64,000 bases of DNA. Source: Allomesorhizobium camelthorni (lineage in GTDB: Bacteria > Pseudomonadota > Alphaproteobacteria > Rhizobiales > Rhizobiaceae). Numbering within the stretch: position 1 is the first letter of the stretch; each line of letters begins with the position of its first letter. The notes beneath the pieces were generated by a model. It was not told where the DNA came from and ran no database searches. It saw only the letters and a program-made list of their open reading frames with translations. The stretch covers positions 85,905-149,904 of the forward strand of contig NZ_JAAKZF010000009.1 in the NCBI RefSeq assembly GCF_011045125.1. The letters run 5' to 3'. Shown piece by piece: positions 8,593 through 18,350 of the stretch. The position numbers and the translations under genes were made by a program.

Positions 8593-9561
8593 TCAGCGCA
8601 GCCGTAGCGCGTCGATTGCGGCGGTCTCCTCCGGCGGCAGCGGGCCGGCGGCCTCGGCGTCGAGGCATTGGCGCAATTCCTCGCGGTTCTTGACGCCGAG
8701 CACCAGCGTGTCGACGCCATCCATGCCGAGTGCATAGCGATGAGCGATGATGGCCGGGTCCGCGCCCCATCTGTCGCATAGCGCCCGGAACGGGGCGGCG
8801 CGAACGAAGTCGCGGGCGTCGGGATGGTCGGGGTCGAGCGGGCGGTCGATGGCTCTGGTGAGGGCGCCGGCCTGCACGGCGCGGATTCCCATCACGCCGA
8901 CACCGTTCGCCTGCGCCGTAGCGATGATGTCGCGCGGCCGCGCCGGAGTTCTTAGCCGCGTCAGCCCGCCCGGGCTGTCGAGCAGGTTGGCCACCGCCTG
9001 GACCGCCTGAGGGCGAGGCGCCTCTTGCAGCGCGTCGATGATCGCTTCGGGTACGCCCACCCCGGTGATGCCCCAGGCGCCGATCAGGCCTTCCTGCTTG
9101 AGCCGCTCGAAGGCGGGCACGACGGCGTCGCGATAGAGCGACCACGCCGTCGCGAATTCGGACAGGCGCTCATTGTCCACCGGATAGGCGAAATCGTCCG
9201 GGCAGATCTCGTTGTGGAGAAAGAACAGATCGACCCGTTCGAGCCGCATTGCAGCCAGGCTCTGCTCGAGCGAGGCGCGGAATTTCGGATAGACTTCCCC
9301 GGCCGGCGGGGAGCCGATGCCGCATTTGGTAGTGATCTTCATCCCCTCCGGCAGGCGGCCGCCGAAGGCCTCGCCGATGAGTGCTTCGCAGACCTTGTAG
9401 CCGGGCGCGGCGTCGATGACGTCGATCCCGCCATCGACGGCCAGCTTCAAGGTGGCGATGCCTTCTTCGCGGCTGGTGCTGCCCCAGACCTGACCGATGC
9501 CGCCACCGCCAAGGGTGAGGCGGCTGACCTCGCCAATCGTGCCGAACCGACGCTTTTCCAT
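8593..9561 (-). CDS. Aldo/keto reductase
   Basis: A 322-residue cytoplasmic aldo/keto reductase of the AKR superfamily, likely NAD(P)-dependent on an aldose or small aldehyde. The catalytic tetrad is visible as Asp and Tyr in 'VIDAAPGY', Lys in 'KITTKCGIG' and His in 'LFFLHNE'. The start at 9561 has GGAG 7 bases upstream; an in-frame ATG lies two codons earlier. The sequence resembles the D-threo-aldose/L-fucose dehydrogenase and pyridoxal dehydrogenase branch, but the substrate is not certain. It lies divergently from the smo operon, which might indicate a shared sugar role (inference). Confidence 0.88.
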   Translation of the reverse strand: MEKRRFGTIGEVSRLTLGGGGIGQVWGSTSREEGIATLKLAVDGGIDVIDAAPGYKVCEALIGEAFGGRLPEGMKITTKCGIGSPPAGEVYPKFRASLEQSLAAMRLERVDLFFLHNEICPDDFAYPVDNERLSEFATAWSLYRDAVVPAFERLKQEGLIGAWGITGVGVPEAIIDALQEAPRPQAVQAVANLLDSPGGLTRLRTPARPRDIIATAQANGVGVMGIRAVQAGALTRAIDRPLDPDHPDARDFVRAAPFRALCDRWGADPAIIAHRYALGMDGVDTLVLGVKNREELRQCLDAEAAGPLPPEETAAIDALRLR

Positions 9562-9878
9562 TGCCATGCTCCGTTTGGTGAGAGGCGGGCAGGATAGCAT
9601 CCTGCGCCGGGTCGGCTACCCCGCGAAGGCGGGTCCTGCGCGAAGCTCCCGCCGCCACCGGGGATAAAATCTCGAAACAGCGCGCGGGCGACACGGAAAA
9701 ATCGCTGCAATAACAGCGGTATCGGCTGCTGGACCGCCGCTTCGGATGCGCAATTTGTTCACAAAGCCCGCCGGAGCCGTGAATGGCGGCGGGTTCAACG
9801 CAATAGCCGGGCTCGCTCGATGCATTCCGGTGCGATGTCTCGAGTGCCAGCCCTGCCGCACTGCAGCACAGAATCCCG

Positions 9879-9935
9879 CTTGACATAAATCACGGTAAGT
9901 GAATAATTGCCCACAGCCAAGGCAAATGCTCACTT
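9879..9935 (+). promoter_or_regulatory. smo operon promoter with overlapping inverted-repeat operator
   Basis: CTTGAC at 9879-9884, a 17-base spacer and AATAAT at 9902-9907 give a near-consensus housekeeping promoter for rhizobia. Overlapping its -10 is an inverted repeat: AAGTGA-N4-TTGCC (9897-9911) and GGCAA-N4-TCACTT (9921-9935), with a 9-base centre. The placement fits a repressor or sugar-responsive operator for the smo genes. The smoE ribosome site GGGAGGA is at 9943-9949. Which regulator binds is inferred only; a SorC-type protein is encoded at 2627. The rest of the 392-base gap shows nothing clear. Confidence 0.7.
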
Positions 9936-9953
9936 GGTCTATGGGAGGAATTC

Positions 9954-11264
9954 ATGAAACTGACCACGCTCATTCTGGGCCTGTGTTCCGCGAGCGCACT
10001 TGCGTTTGCCGCTCACGCCGAATCCATCACCATCGCCACGGTCAACAATGGCGACATGATCCGCATGCAGAAGCTGACGGACGACTTCACCGCCAAGAAC
10101 CCCGACATCCAGCTGCAATGGGTGACGCTCGAGGAGAACGTGCTGCGTGAGCGCGTGACCACCGACATCGCCACCAAGGGCGGCCAGTATGACGTGATGA
10201 CGATCGGCACCTACGAGGTTCCGATCTGGGCCAAGCAGGGCTGGCTGCTGCCGCTGGAAAACCTCGGCGCGGATTACGACGCGGACGACATCATCCCCGC
10301 GATCCGCGGCGGCCTGACCGTGGACGGCAAGCTTTATGCCGCGCCCTTCTACGGCGAAAGCTCGTTCATCATGTACCGCAAGGACCTGATGGAGAAGGCC
10401 GGGCTGACCATGCCCGATGCGCCGACCTGGGAGTTCGTGGCCGACGCCGCCCGCAAGATGACCGACCGAGCCGCCGACATCAACGGCATCTGCCTGCGCG
10501 GCAAGGCCGGCTGGGGCGAGAACATGGCCTTCCTGACCGCCACCTCCAACTCGTTCGGCGCGCGCTGGTTCGACGAGAACTGGGCGCCGCAGTTCGACCA
10601 GCCCGAGTGGAAGAACACGCTGCAGTTTTACGTCGACCTGATGAAGGACGCCGGCCCGTCGGGCGCGTCCTCGAACGGCTTCAACGAGAACCTGGCGCTG
10701 TTCCAGCAGGGCAAATGCGGCATGTGGATCGACGCCACGGTCGCGGCGTCTTTCGTGTCGAACCCGAAGGACTCGATCGTCGCCGACAAGGTCGACTACG
10801 CGCTGGCGCCCGACACCGGACTGGGCAAACGCGGCAACTGGCTGTGGGCATGGTCGCTGGCGGTTCCGGCCGGCACGCAGAAGGCGGACGCCGCGCAGAA
10901 ATTCATCTCCTGGGCGACCAGCAAGGATTATCTGGCGCTGGTGGCGGAGAAGGAAGGCTGGGCCAACGTGCCGCCCGGCACCCGCACCTCGCTCTACGAG
11001 AATCCCGAATACCAGAAGGCCGCGCCCTTCGCCAAGATGACGCTGGACTCGATCAACGCCGCCGACCCGACCAAGCCGACGGTGAAGCCCGTGCCCTATA
11101 CCGGTGTGCAGTTCGTCGCCATCCCCGAATTCCAGGGGCTCGGCACGACGGTCGGCCAGTTGTTTTCGGCCGCACTCGCCGGGCAGATGAGCGTCGACGA
11201 CGCGCTGGCGCAGGCTCAGTCGGTTGCGACGCGGGAAATGACGCGTGGCGGGTACATCAAATAG
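9954..11264 (+). CDS. smoE: Polyol ABC transporter, periplasmic binding protein
   Basis: A 436-residue family 1 solute-binding protein with a Sec signal peptide ending at 'FAAHA-ES' (about residue 22). It matches SmoE, which binds sorbitol/mannitol-type polyols and delivers them to the SmoFG permease. Visible family segments are 'TIATVNNGDMIRMQKLTDDF', 'LYAAPFYGESSFIMYRKDLM' and 'GNWLWAWSLAVPAG'. It is the first gene of the smo operon, directly behind a strong promoter and GGGAGGA ribosome site. A 335-base gap with a 48-bp inverted repeat follows before smoF, which may let the binding protein be made in excess. Confidence 0.93.
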   Translation: MKLTTLILGLCSASALAFAAHAESITIATVNNGDMIRMQKLTDDFTAKNPDIQLQWVTLEENVLRERVTTDIATKGGQYDVMTIGTYEVPIWAKQGWLLPLENLGADYDADDIIPAIRGGLTVDGKLYAAPFYGESSFIMYRKDLMEKAGLTMPDAPTWEFVADAARKMTDRAADINGICLRGKAGWGENMAFLTATSNSFGARWFDENWAPQFDQPEWKNTLQFYVDLMKDAGPSGASSNGFNENLALFQQGKCGMWIDATVAASFVSNPKDSIVADKVDYALAPDTGLGKRGNWLWAWSLAVPAGTQKADAAQKFISWATSKDYLALVAEKEGWANVPPGTRTSLYENPEYQKAAPFAKMTLDSINAADPTKPTVKPVPYTGVQFVAIPEFQGLGTTVGQLFSAALAGQMSVDDALAQAQSVATREMTRGGYIK

Positions 11265-11374
11265 GCATAGGGCATCCTCCCGGTGCCTGGCCGTCCGGGT
11301 CCCAGCCTGGGCGGCCCCTTTCAAGGACAGCGCTCCCGTTCTTACCAGAGCAATCATGTACGATTGGAACTGGA

Positions 11375-11530
11375 CGCTGACGACCCCCTCCCCCTTGAGG
11401 GGAGGGATAGAGGGTGGGGGTAGAACCGCATCAAGCATGTCAGAACTACTTTGTGTGAAATCAGGTAGGGAAGCAGCCTTCATACCCCCACCCTCTATCC
11501 CTCCCCTCAAGGGGGAGGGGGTCGTCAGCG
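11375..11530. repeat. Perfect 48-bp inverted repeat inside smo operon (family D)
   Basis: Bases 11375-11422 and 11483-11530 are perfect reverse complements over 48 bases, with core CCCCCTTGAGGGGAGGG, separated by 60 bases. A related pair lies in the sit operon at 40228-40386. It fills most of the 335-base smoE-smoF gap; no gene is seen. In mRNA it would form a very stable hairpin that could protect the smoE message or lower downstream expression. There is no T tract, so it is not a typical intrinsic terminator. Confidence 0.85.
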
Positions 11531-11599
11531 CCGAGTCTCCGACCTGAAAAGGCCGGCGAGAAATAGTGCAGCCGAAGCGGTTCATTTCGGAGGAAGATC

Positions 11600-12472
11600 A
11601 TGGCCACGCGACAGACCGGCACGCTAGCGCGCTTCATGATGGCGCCGTCGGTGATCCTGCTGCTCGTCTGGATGACCGTGCCGCTGGCGATGACGCTGTG
11701 GTTCTCGTTCCTGAACTACAATCTGCTCAACCCCGGCAATGTCAGCTTCGCCGGCCTCTTCAACTATCAGTATTTCTATACCGACCCCGCCTTCTTCCAG
11801 TCGATCTGGAACACGCTTCTGATCGTGGTCGGCGTGCTGCTGATCACCGTCATCGGCGGCATTGCGCTGGCGCTTCTGCTCGACCAGCCGATCTTCGGGC
11901 AGGGCATCGTGCGCATATTGGTGATCTCGCCCTTCTTCGTCATGCCGCCTGTCGCAGCGCTGGTGTGGAAGAACATGATCATGCACCCCGGCTACGGCGT
12001 CTTCGCCGACATATCCCGGTTCTTCGGGCTGCAGCCGGTCGACTGGTTCGCGCAGTATCCGCTGTTTTCAATCATCGTCATCGTCGCCTGGCAGTGGCTG
12101 CCCTTCGCCACGCTGATCCTCTTGACCGCGCTGCAGTCGCTGGATGCCGAGCAGAAGGAGGCGGCCGAGATGGACGGCGCGAATTTCGTCAACCGCTTCA
12201 TCTACCTGACGCTGCCGCACATGGCCCGCGCCATCACTGTGGTCATCCTGATCCAGACCATCTTCCTGCTCGGCGTCTATGCCGAGATCCTCGTCACCAC
12301 CAATGGCGGCCCGGGCTACGCCACGACCAACCTGCCCTTCCTGATCTACCGCACCGCGCTGCTCGGCTATGATGTCGGCGGAGCTTCGGCGGGTGGGGTG
12401 ATCGCCGTCATCCTCGCCAACATCGTCGCCTTCTTCCTGATGCGCGCGGTCGGCAAGAATCTGGACAGGTGA
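11600..12472 (+). CDS. smoF: Polyol ABC transporter permease
   Basis: A 290-residue inner-membrane permease with about six transmembrane segments, the first at 'PSVILLLVWMTVPLAMTLWF'. The EAA loop that contacts the ATPase reads 'EAAEMDGANFVNRF'. It matches SmoF of the sorbitol/mannitol transporter and pairs with SmoG. A ribosome site (GGAGGAAG) precedes the ATG. A 120-bp repeat element lies between it and smoG. Confidence 0.93.
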   Translation: MATRQTGTLARFMMAPSVILLLVWMTVPLAMTLWFSFLNYNLLNPGNVSFAGLFNYQYFYTDPAFFQSIWNTLLIVVGVLLITVIGGIALALLLDQPIFGQGIVRILVISPFFVMPPVAALVWKNMIMHPGYGVFADISRFFGLQPVDWFAQYPLFSIIVIVAWQWLPFATLILLTALQSLDAEQKEAAEMDGANFVNRFIYLTLPHMARAITVVILIQTIFLLGVYAEILVTTNGGPGYATTNLPFLIYRTALLGYDVGGASAGGVIAVILANIVAFFLMRAVGKNLDR

Positions 12473-12529
12473 GGGCGAACTAATGCGACTGACATTCGAA
12501 CTGTCGACACCCAATCGCCTTCGGGCATC

Positions 12530-12649
12530 GCCCCCTCCACCGCCTTCGGCGGTCCCCCTCCCCCGTAAACGGGGGAGGATCAACGGCGACGCCGGTTCCT
12601 CCCCTGCGAAGCGGGGGAGGGGGACCATGCGAAGCATGGTGGAGGGGGC
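12530..12649. repeat. 120-bp palindromic element, copy 1 (family F)
   Basis: This 120-bp unit between smoF and smoG has paired ends (GCCCCCTCCACC / GGTGGAGGGGGC) and three internal hairpins. A second copy of exactly the same length lies at 26281-26400 and differs at about five positions. Two of these differences are on opposite sides of one stem (ATGCGAAGCAT here, ACGCGAAGCGT there) and keep it paired. It has the look of a small non-coding mobile or mosaic repeat. Confidence 0.85.
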
Positions 12650-12718
12650 GTCCAGCAAGCTGACCGCCGAAGGCGCTGGAGGGGGCGGCCTCATGCATCC
12701 CGTGAAGGAGACCTAGCC

Positions 12719-13543
12719 ATGGCCCGCGCAGTTTCGACACGACGCAAGGCAGCCTTCACCGCAGCTGCATGGCTGGTCGCGTTCGTGATCTTCTTCCCGA
12801 TCCTCTACACCATCCTGACCTCGTTCAAGACCGAGCCCGAGGCGATTGCGGGGTTCAGCCTGTTCCCTAGCTGGACCGCCGAGAACTATGTCGAGGTGCA
12901 GACGCAGCGCGATTATTTCAAGCCGTTCATGAATTCGGTCGTCATCTCGGTCGGCTCGACGCTGCTGGCGCTTTTGGTCGCCATACCCGCCGCCTGGTCG
13001 ATGGCGTTTTCGCCGACCAAGCGGACCAAGGACATCTTGATGTGGATGCTGTCGACCAAGATGATGCCGGCGGTGGCGGTCTTGGTGCCGATCTACCTGA
13101 TCTTCCGCGACACCGGCCTGCTCGACACCCGCATCGGTCTCACCGTCATGCTGACGCTGATCAACCTGCCGATCGTGGTGTGGATGCTCTACACCTATTT
13201 CCGCGAGATACCCGGCGAGATTCTCGAGGCCTCGCGCATGGACGGCGCCTCGCTGCTGAACGAGATCGTCTATGTGCTGACGCCGATGGCGATCCCCGGC
13301 ATCGCCTCGACCATGCTGCTCAATATTATTCTCGCATGGAACGAGGCATTCTGGACGATCCGCCTGACGACGACCAACGCGGCCCCGCTGACGGCGTTCA
13401 TCGCCTCGTTCTCCAGTCCGCAGGGGCTGTTCTGGGCGAAGCTTTCGGCCGCCTCGACGCTGGCCATCGCGCCGATCCTGATCATGGGCTGGTTCTCGCA
13501 GCGGCAATTGGTGCGCGGCCTGACCTTTGGCGCGGTTAAATAG
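12719..13543 (+). CDS. smoG: Polyol ABC transporter permease
   Basis: A 274-residue inner-membrane permease of the MalG/SmoG type with about six membrane spans, the first at '[20 protein letters not shown]'. The EAA loop is '[14 protein letters not shown]'. It completes the polyol permease with SmoF. The ribosome site GGAG lies upstream of the ATG, just after the 120-bp repeat. smoK follows after a 19-base gap, so the two are probably translated from one message. Confidence 0.93.
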   Translation: MARAVSTRRKAAFTAAAWLVAFVIFFPILYTILTSFKTEPEAIAGFSLFPSWTAENYVEVQTQRDYFKPFMNSVVISVGSTLLALLVAIPAAWSMAFSPTKRTKDILMWMLSTKMMPAVAVLVPIYLIFRDTGLLDTRIGLTVMLTLINLPIVVWMLYTYFREIPGEILEASRMDGASLLNEIVYVLTPMAIPGIASTMLLNIILAWNEAFWTIRLTTTNAAPLTAFIASFSSPQGLFWAKLSAASTLAIAPILIMGWFSQRQLVRGLTFGAVK

Positions 13544-13562
13544 AATCCCCGGGGAGGAAGCC

Positions 13563-14557
<995 letters not shown>

Positions 14558-14561
<4 letters not shown>

Positions 14562-15334
14562 CGAAGAGATTAGCCGGCAAATCGGCTCTGATAACCGGCG
14601 CTGCGCGGGGCATCGGCCGCGCCTTCGCCGAAGCCTATGTGCGCGAAGGCGCGACCGTCTGCATCGGCGACATCAACCTGGATGCGGCGATGAAGGCTGC
14701 CGACGAGATCGGCGACGCTGCCTATGCGGTCAGCCTCGACGTGACCAACCTTTCCTCCATCGATGCGGCGGTGAAGGCGGTCGAGAAAAAGGCGGGCGGG
14801 CTCGACATACTGATCAACAATGCGGCGCTGTTCGACGCAGCGCCCATCGTCGAGATTTCCAGGGCGAGCTACGACAGGCTGTTTTCGGTCAACGTCGCGG
14901 GCACGCTGTTCATGATGCAGGCCGCCGCCCGTTCGATGATCGCGCGCGGAAAAGGCGGCAAGATCATCAACATGGCGAGCCAGGCCGGGCGGCGCGGCGA
15001 GGCGCTGGTGGCGGTCTATTGCGCGACCAAGGCCGCCGTCATCTCGCTGACCCAGTCGGCGGGGCTCGATCTCATCAAGCACGGCATCAACGTCAATGCG
15101 ATCGCGCCGGGCGTGGTGGACGGCGAGCACTGGGACCACGTCGATGCGCTGTTCGCCAAATACGAGAACCGGCCCAAAGGCGAGAAGAAACGGCTGGTCG
15201 GCGAAGCGGTGCCGTTCGGCCGCATGGGCAGGGCGGAAGATTTGACCGGCATGGCGGTTTTCCTCGCCGGCGCCGAGGCCGAATACATCGTCGCCCAGAC
15301 CTACAATGTCGACGGCGGCCAGTGGATGAGTTGA
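14558..15334 (+). CDS. smoS: Sorbitol dehydrogenase, SDR family
   Basis: A 258-residue classical SDR matching SmoS/PolS, which oxidises sorbitol (and related polyols) to a ketose in the cytoplasm with NAD. Visible are the cofactor motif '[11 protein letters not shown]', 'NNAALF', the catalytic Ser in 'NMASQAG' and 'YCATKAA' (Tyr-x3-Lys). The GTG at 14558 overlaps the smoK stop. It acts on substrate delivered by SmoEFGK and works beside mannitol dehydrogenase encoded by mtlK. Confidence 0.92.
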
Positions 15335-15339
15335 GGGCT

Positions 15340-15480
15340 CCGCTTCGCTCTTCTCCCCGTTCACGGGGAGAAGATGCCGGCAGGCAGATGAGGGGCAGCG
15401 CGAAGATTTGCAAGGCCAGTGCCGCCCCTCATCCGACCCTTCGGGCCACCTTCTCCCCGTATAGAGACGGGGAGAAGGGG
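15340..15480. repeat. Palindromic repeat between smoS and mtlK (family E)
   Basis: The 190-base smoS-mtlK gap holds two hairpins, CTTCTCCCCGTTCACGGGGA.. (about 15350-15373) and CCTTCTCCCCGTATAGAGACGGGG.. shortened here (about 15450-15478). A 29-base module at 15373-15401 (GATGCCGGCAGGCAGATGAG..) recurs with one change at 32155-32183 in the agl operon. No gene is seen. Confidence 0.75.
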
Positions 15481-15524
15481 TCGTCGACGGCGGCGCCACG
15501 CAGCAAATAAGAGGTGCGGTTCAC

Positions 15525-17003
15525 ATGACCATCAAATTGTCGTCCGAGTCTCTGACCCACCTCCCCTCAAGCGTCGCCGCGCCAAAATACCGCCGCAGCG
15601 ACCTCACCCCCGGAATCCTGCATTTCGGCGTCGGCAATTTCCATCGCGCGCACCAGGCGGTCTATCTCGACGATTTGTTCAACGCCGGGATAGACCGCGA
15701 CTGGGCGCTGGTCGGGGCGGGGGTCTTCGAGGGCGAGAGAGTGGGGCGCGACAAGCTCGCGAGCCAAGATTTTCTGACCACCGTGGTCGAGCAGGATGAC
15801 GGCCACGTGCAGGCGCGGGTAACCGGCGCGATGGTCGATTTTCTTGTCCCCGGCGACAGCGCCGCCATCATCCGCCGGCTCGCCGATCCCGCGATCCGCA
15901 TCGTCTCGCTGACCATCACCGAGGGCGGCTATTTCATCGATCCGGCTTCGGGAAAATTCAATCCGGAGCATCCCGCGATCGTCGCTGACGCAGCAGACAT
16001 CGACCGGCCGTCGACCGTGTTCGGCATGATCCTGGCCGGACTGAAGCGGCGTCGCCAGGCCGGGACGCCGGCTTTCACGATCATGTCGTGCGATAACATT
16101 CCCCACAATGGTCATGTCACCTCTGACGCGATCATCGGCCTGGCGCGGATCGCCGATGACGGACTGGCAGACTGGGTGAGAGAGAACGTCGCCTTTCCCA
16201 ACGGCATGGTCGACCGCATCACGCCCGCCACCACCGACCGCGAACGCGCGATCCTGGCCGACAAATTCGGCGTCGAGGACAATTGGCCGGTGTTTTGCGA
16301 GCCGTTCCGGCAATGGGTGCTGGAGGACAATTTTCCGGCCGGCCGGCCGGCGCTGGAAAAGGCGGGCGTCCAGTTCGTCGACGACGTCTCGCCCTTCGAG
16401 CTGATGAAGATCCGCATTTTGAATGGCGGCCACGCCACGATCGCTTATCCCGCCGGGCTGATGGACATCCATTTCGTCCACGAGGCGATGCAGGAGCCGC
16501 TGGTGCGGGCGTTTTTGGCCAAGCTCGAGCGCGACGATATCATCCCGACGGTGCCGCCGGTGCCGGGCGTGGTGCTGGACGACTATTTCGAGCTGATCGA
16601 AAAGCGCCTTTCCAATCCGAAGATCGGCGACACGGTGCGCCGGCTATGTCTCGACGGCTCGAACCGGCAGCCGAAATTCATCATCCCGACCATCGCCGAC
16701 CGGCTGAAGGAAGGGGCAGCCGTAGAGGGCCTGGCGCTCGAATCGGCGCTCTGGTGCCGCTATTGCTTCGGAACCACGGAGTCCGGCGCCAAGATCGCGC
16801 CAAACGATCCGAACTGGGACCGGCTGCTGACGACCGCCCGCGCTGCGCTGGCCGATCCCGCCGCGTGGCTTGCCATGGAGGATATTTACGGCGAGGTCGG
16901 CCGGTCGCCGGTATTTGTTGAGGCGTTTGGCGTTGCGTTGAAGGCGCTGTGGCGGGACGGCACGCGGGAGACGCTGGGGAGATATTTGGAGGGCGGCTTG
17001 TGA
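15525..17003 (+). CDS. mtlK: Mannitol 2-dehydrogenase
   Basis: A 492-residue long-chain mannitol dehydrogenase (MtlK/polyol dehydrogenase) that oxidises D-mannitol, and often D-arabitol, to a ketose with NAD. Family features include 'HFGVGNFHRAHQAVYLDDL' at the N-terminus, 'SLTITEGGYF', 'SCDNIPHNG' and the catalytic-helix region 'KIRILNGGHATIAYPAGL' with its conserved Lys, Asn and His. It is the last recognisable smo operon gene. Fructose produced here would need a fructokinase encoded elsewhere. Confidence 0.94.
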   Translation: MTIKLSSESLTHLPSSVAAPKYRRSDLTPGILHFGVGNFHRAHQAVYLDDLFNAGIDRDWALVGAGVFEGERVGRDKLASQDFLTTVVEQDDGHVQARVTGAMVDFLVPGDSAAIIRRLADPAIRIVSLTITEGGYFIDPASGKFNPEHPAIVADAADIDRPSTVFGMILAGLKRRRQAGTPAFTIMSCDNIPHNGHVTSDAIIGLARIADDGLADWVRENVAFPNGMVDRITPATTDRERAILADKFGVEDNWPVFCEPFRQWVLEDNFPAGRPALEKAGVQFVDDVSPFELMKIRILNGGHATIAYPAGLMDIHFVHEAMQEPLVRAFLAKLERDDIIPTVPPVPGVVLDDYFELIEKRLSNPKIGDTVRRLCLDGSNRQPKFIIPTIADRLKEGAAVEGLALESALWCRYCFGTTESGAKIAPNDPNWDRLLTTARAALADPAAWLAMEDIYGEVGRSPVFVEAFGVALKALWRDGTRETLGRYLEGGL

Positions 17004-17034
17004 AGCCGATGCCCGCCGCCCGCACGTGAGTATA

Positions 17035-17268
17035 GTGCGTCCTTCGAGGCTCGCTTCGCTTGCACCTCAGGATGAGGGAAGTTGGTGCTGGCCGACAACC
17101 TTAAAGGCCGGTGTCGGTTGAAACCTCAAACTGGTGTCGTCCAACGATCCCCGAAAGCTAGTGGTGACCGAAACCACAATGCTGTTTCGGTCAACTTCGA
17201 AGGTTGAGGCAGGTTACCATACGGTCCTCATCCTGAGGTGTGAGCGAAGCGAGCCTCGAAGGACGCAC
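17035..17268. repeat. Inverted repeat with 43-bp arms (family C)
   Basis: Bases 17035-17077 and 17226-17268 are reverse complements with about two mismatches, core CCTTCGAGGCTCGCTTCGCT, around a loop of about 148 bases. It occupies the 328-base gap between mtlK and the next SDR gene. The loop shows no gene. Confidence 0.8.
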
Positions 17269-17331
17269 CTAACATTGCATCAGCCCAACTCCGGCGGTTG
17301 ATCTGACAAGAAGAATAGATTGGAGAACCGC

Positions 17332-18123
17332 ATGGACCTCGGACTGAGAAACAAGGTGGCCGTCATCACCGGCGCGAGCGTCGGCATCGGGCTCGGCGTC
17401 GCCGAAGCCTTCGCCAGGGAGGGCGCGAACCTCGTCATGGCCGCGCGTGGCGAGGAGCGCCTTGCAGCCGAGGCGGCGCGGATCGCGAGAGAGCATGGCG
17501 TCACCGCGGTTCCCGTGGCGTGCGACGTGGCGACGGCGGAAGGCGCGGCTTCCCTGGTTGAGGCCGCGCGGCAAAAATTCGGCGGCGCGGATATTCTCAT
17601 CAACAATGCCGGCACCGGTTCCAACGAGACAATCATGGAGGCCGCCGACGACAAGTGGCAGGCCTATTGGGAACTGCATGTGATGGCGGCGGTGCGGCTG
17701 GCGCGCGGCTTCGTGCCTATGATGCGCGCGCGGGGTGGTGGAGCCATACTTCACAACGCCTCGATATGCGCCGTGCAGCCGCTATGGTACGAGCCCATCT
17801 ACAACGTCACCAAGGCCGCGCTGCTGATGTTCTCGAAAAACCTCGCCAATGAGGTGATCAAGGACAATATCCGCGTCAACACCATCAATCCCGGGCTGAT
17901 CCTGACGCCCGACTGGATCAAGACGGCGAAGCAACTTACCGCGGAAACCGGCGGCGACTGGGAGGGCTATCTGCAATCCGTCGCCGACGAGCACGCGCCG
18001 ATCAAGCGTTTCGGAACGGTCGAGGAACTCGCCAACTTTTTTGTCTTCCTGTGCTCGGAGCGCGCGAGCTACGCGGTCGGGGCCACTTATCATGTCGACG
18101 GCGGCATGCTGAGGACGATCTGA
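17332..18123 (+). CDS. Short-chain dehydrogenase/reductase
   Basis: A 263-residue classical SDR. The cofactor motif is 'TGASVGIGLGVAEAF', the core 'NNAGTG', the catalytic Ser in 'HNASICAV' and the Tyr-Lys pair in 'IYNVTKAA'. The ATG at 17332 has GGAG 6 bases upstream. It follows mtlK on the same strand after a repeat element, so a polyol, sugar or keto-acid substrate is possible, but this is inference from position only. Confidence 0.88.
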   Translation: MDLGLRNKVAVITGASVGIGLGVAEAFAREGANLVMAARGEERLAAEAARIAREHGVTAVPVACDVATAEGAASLVEAARQKFGGADILINNAGTGSNETIMEAADDKWQAYWELHVMAAVRLARGFVPMMRARGGGAILHNASICAVQPLWYEPIYNVTKAALLMFSKNLANEVIKDNIRVNTINPGLILTPDWIKTAKQLTAETGGDWEGYLQSVADEHAPIKRFGTVEELANFFVFLCSERASYAVGATYHVDGGMLRTI

Positions 18124-18296
18124 AGGCTGGCCGCCGGCCGGCGGAGAGGGCGGGAGCGGCAGGCGCCACGGCCGCGACGGTGCATTTCATCGATTTCGCA
18201 TTGCATTGGTTCCTCCTGGATGGTGTTCGTTTTCCGGAGGTGTGTCGCGCGGCGGCGCGAAACGGTTCACGGGCCGGCCAAAGCCGCGCGGCAGAC

Positions 18297-18327
18297 AAAA
18301 ACCCCGCCGGCTGGGCCGGCGGGGTTT
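18297..18327 (-). terminator. Rho-independent terminator of the surface-protein operon
   Basis: A GC-rich stem (CCCCGCCGGC / GCCGGCGGGG, loop TGG-type) at about 18302-18324 is followed on the minus strand by a run of five T. It lies just after the stop of the 18351-22052 gene and fits a strong intrinsic terminator for that operon. It may also work weakly for the convergent SDR gene. Confidence 0.85.
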
Positions 18328-18350
18328 CGCTTCAGGCAACTCGCCTGCTT

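Noticed and set aside
11375..11530. Intrinsic terminator between smoE and smoF
   Set aside because: The stem is strong but there is no T tract, and downstream genes clearly belong to the same operon. I call it a repeat element.
9939..11585. Long minus-strand frame opposite smoE
   Set aside because: smoE has a signal peptide, family motifs and a good promoter and ribosome site; the opposite frame has none of these.
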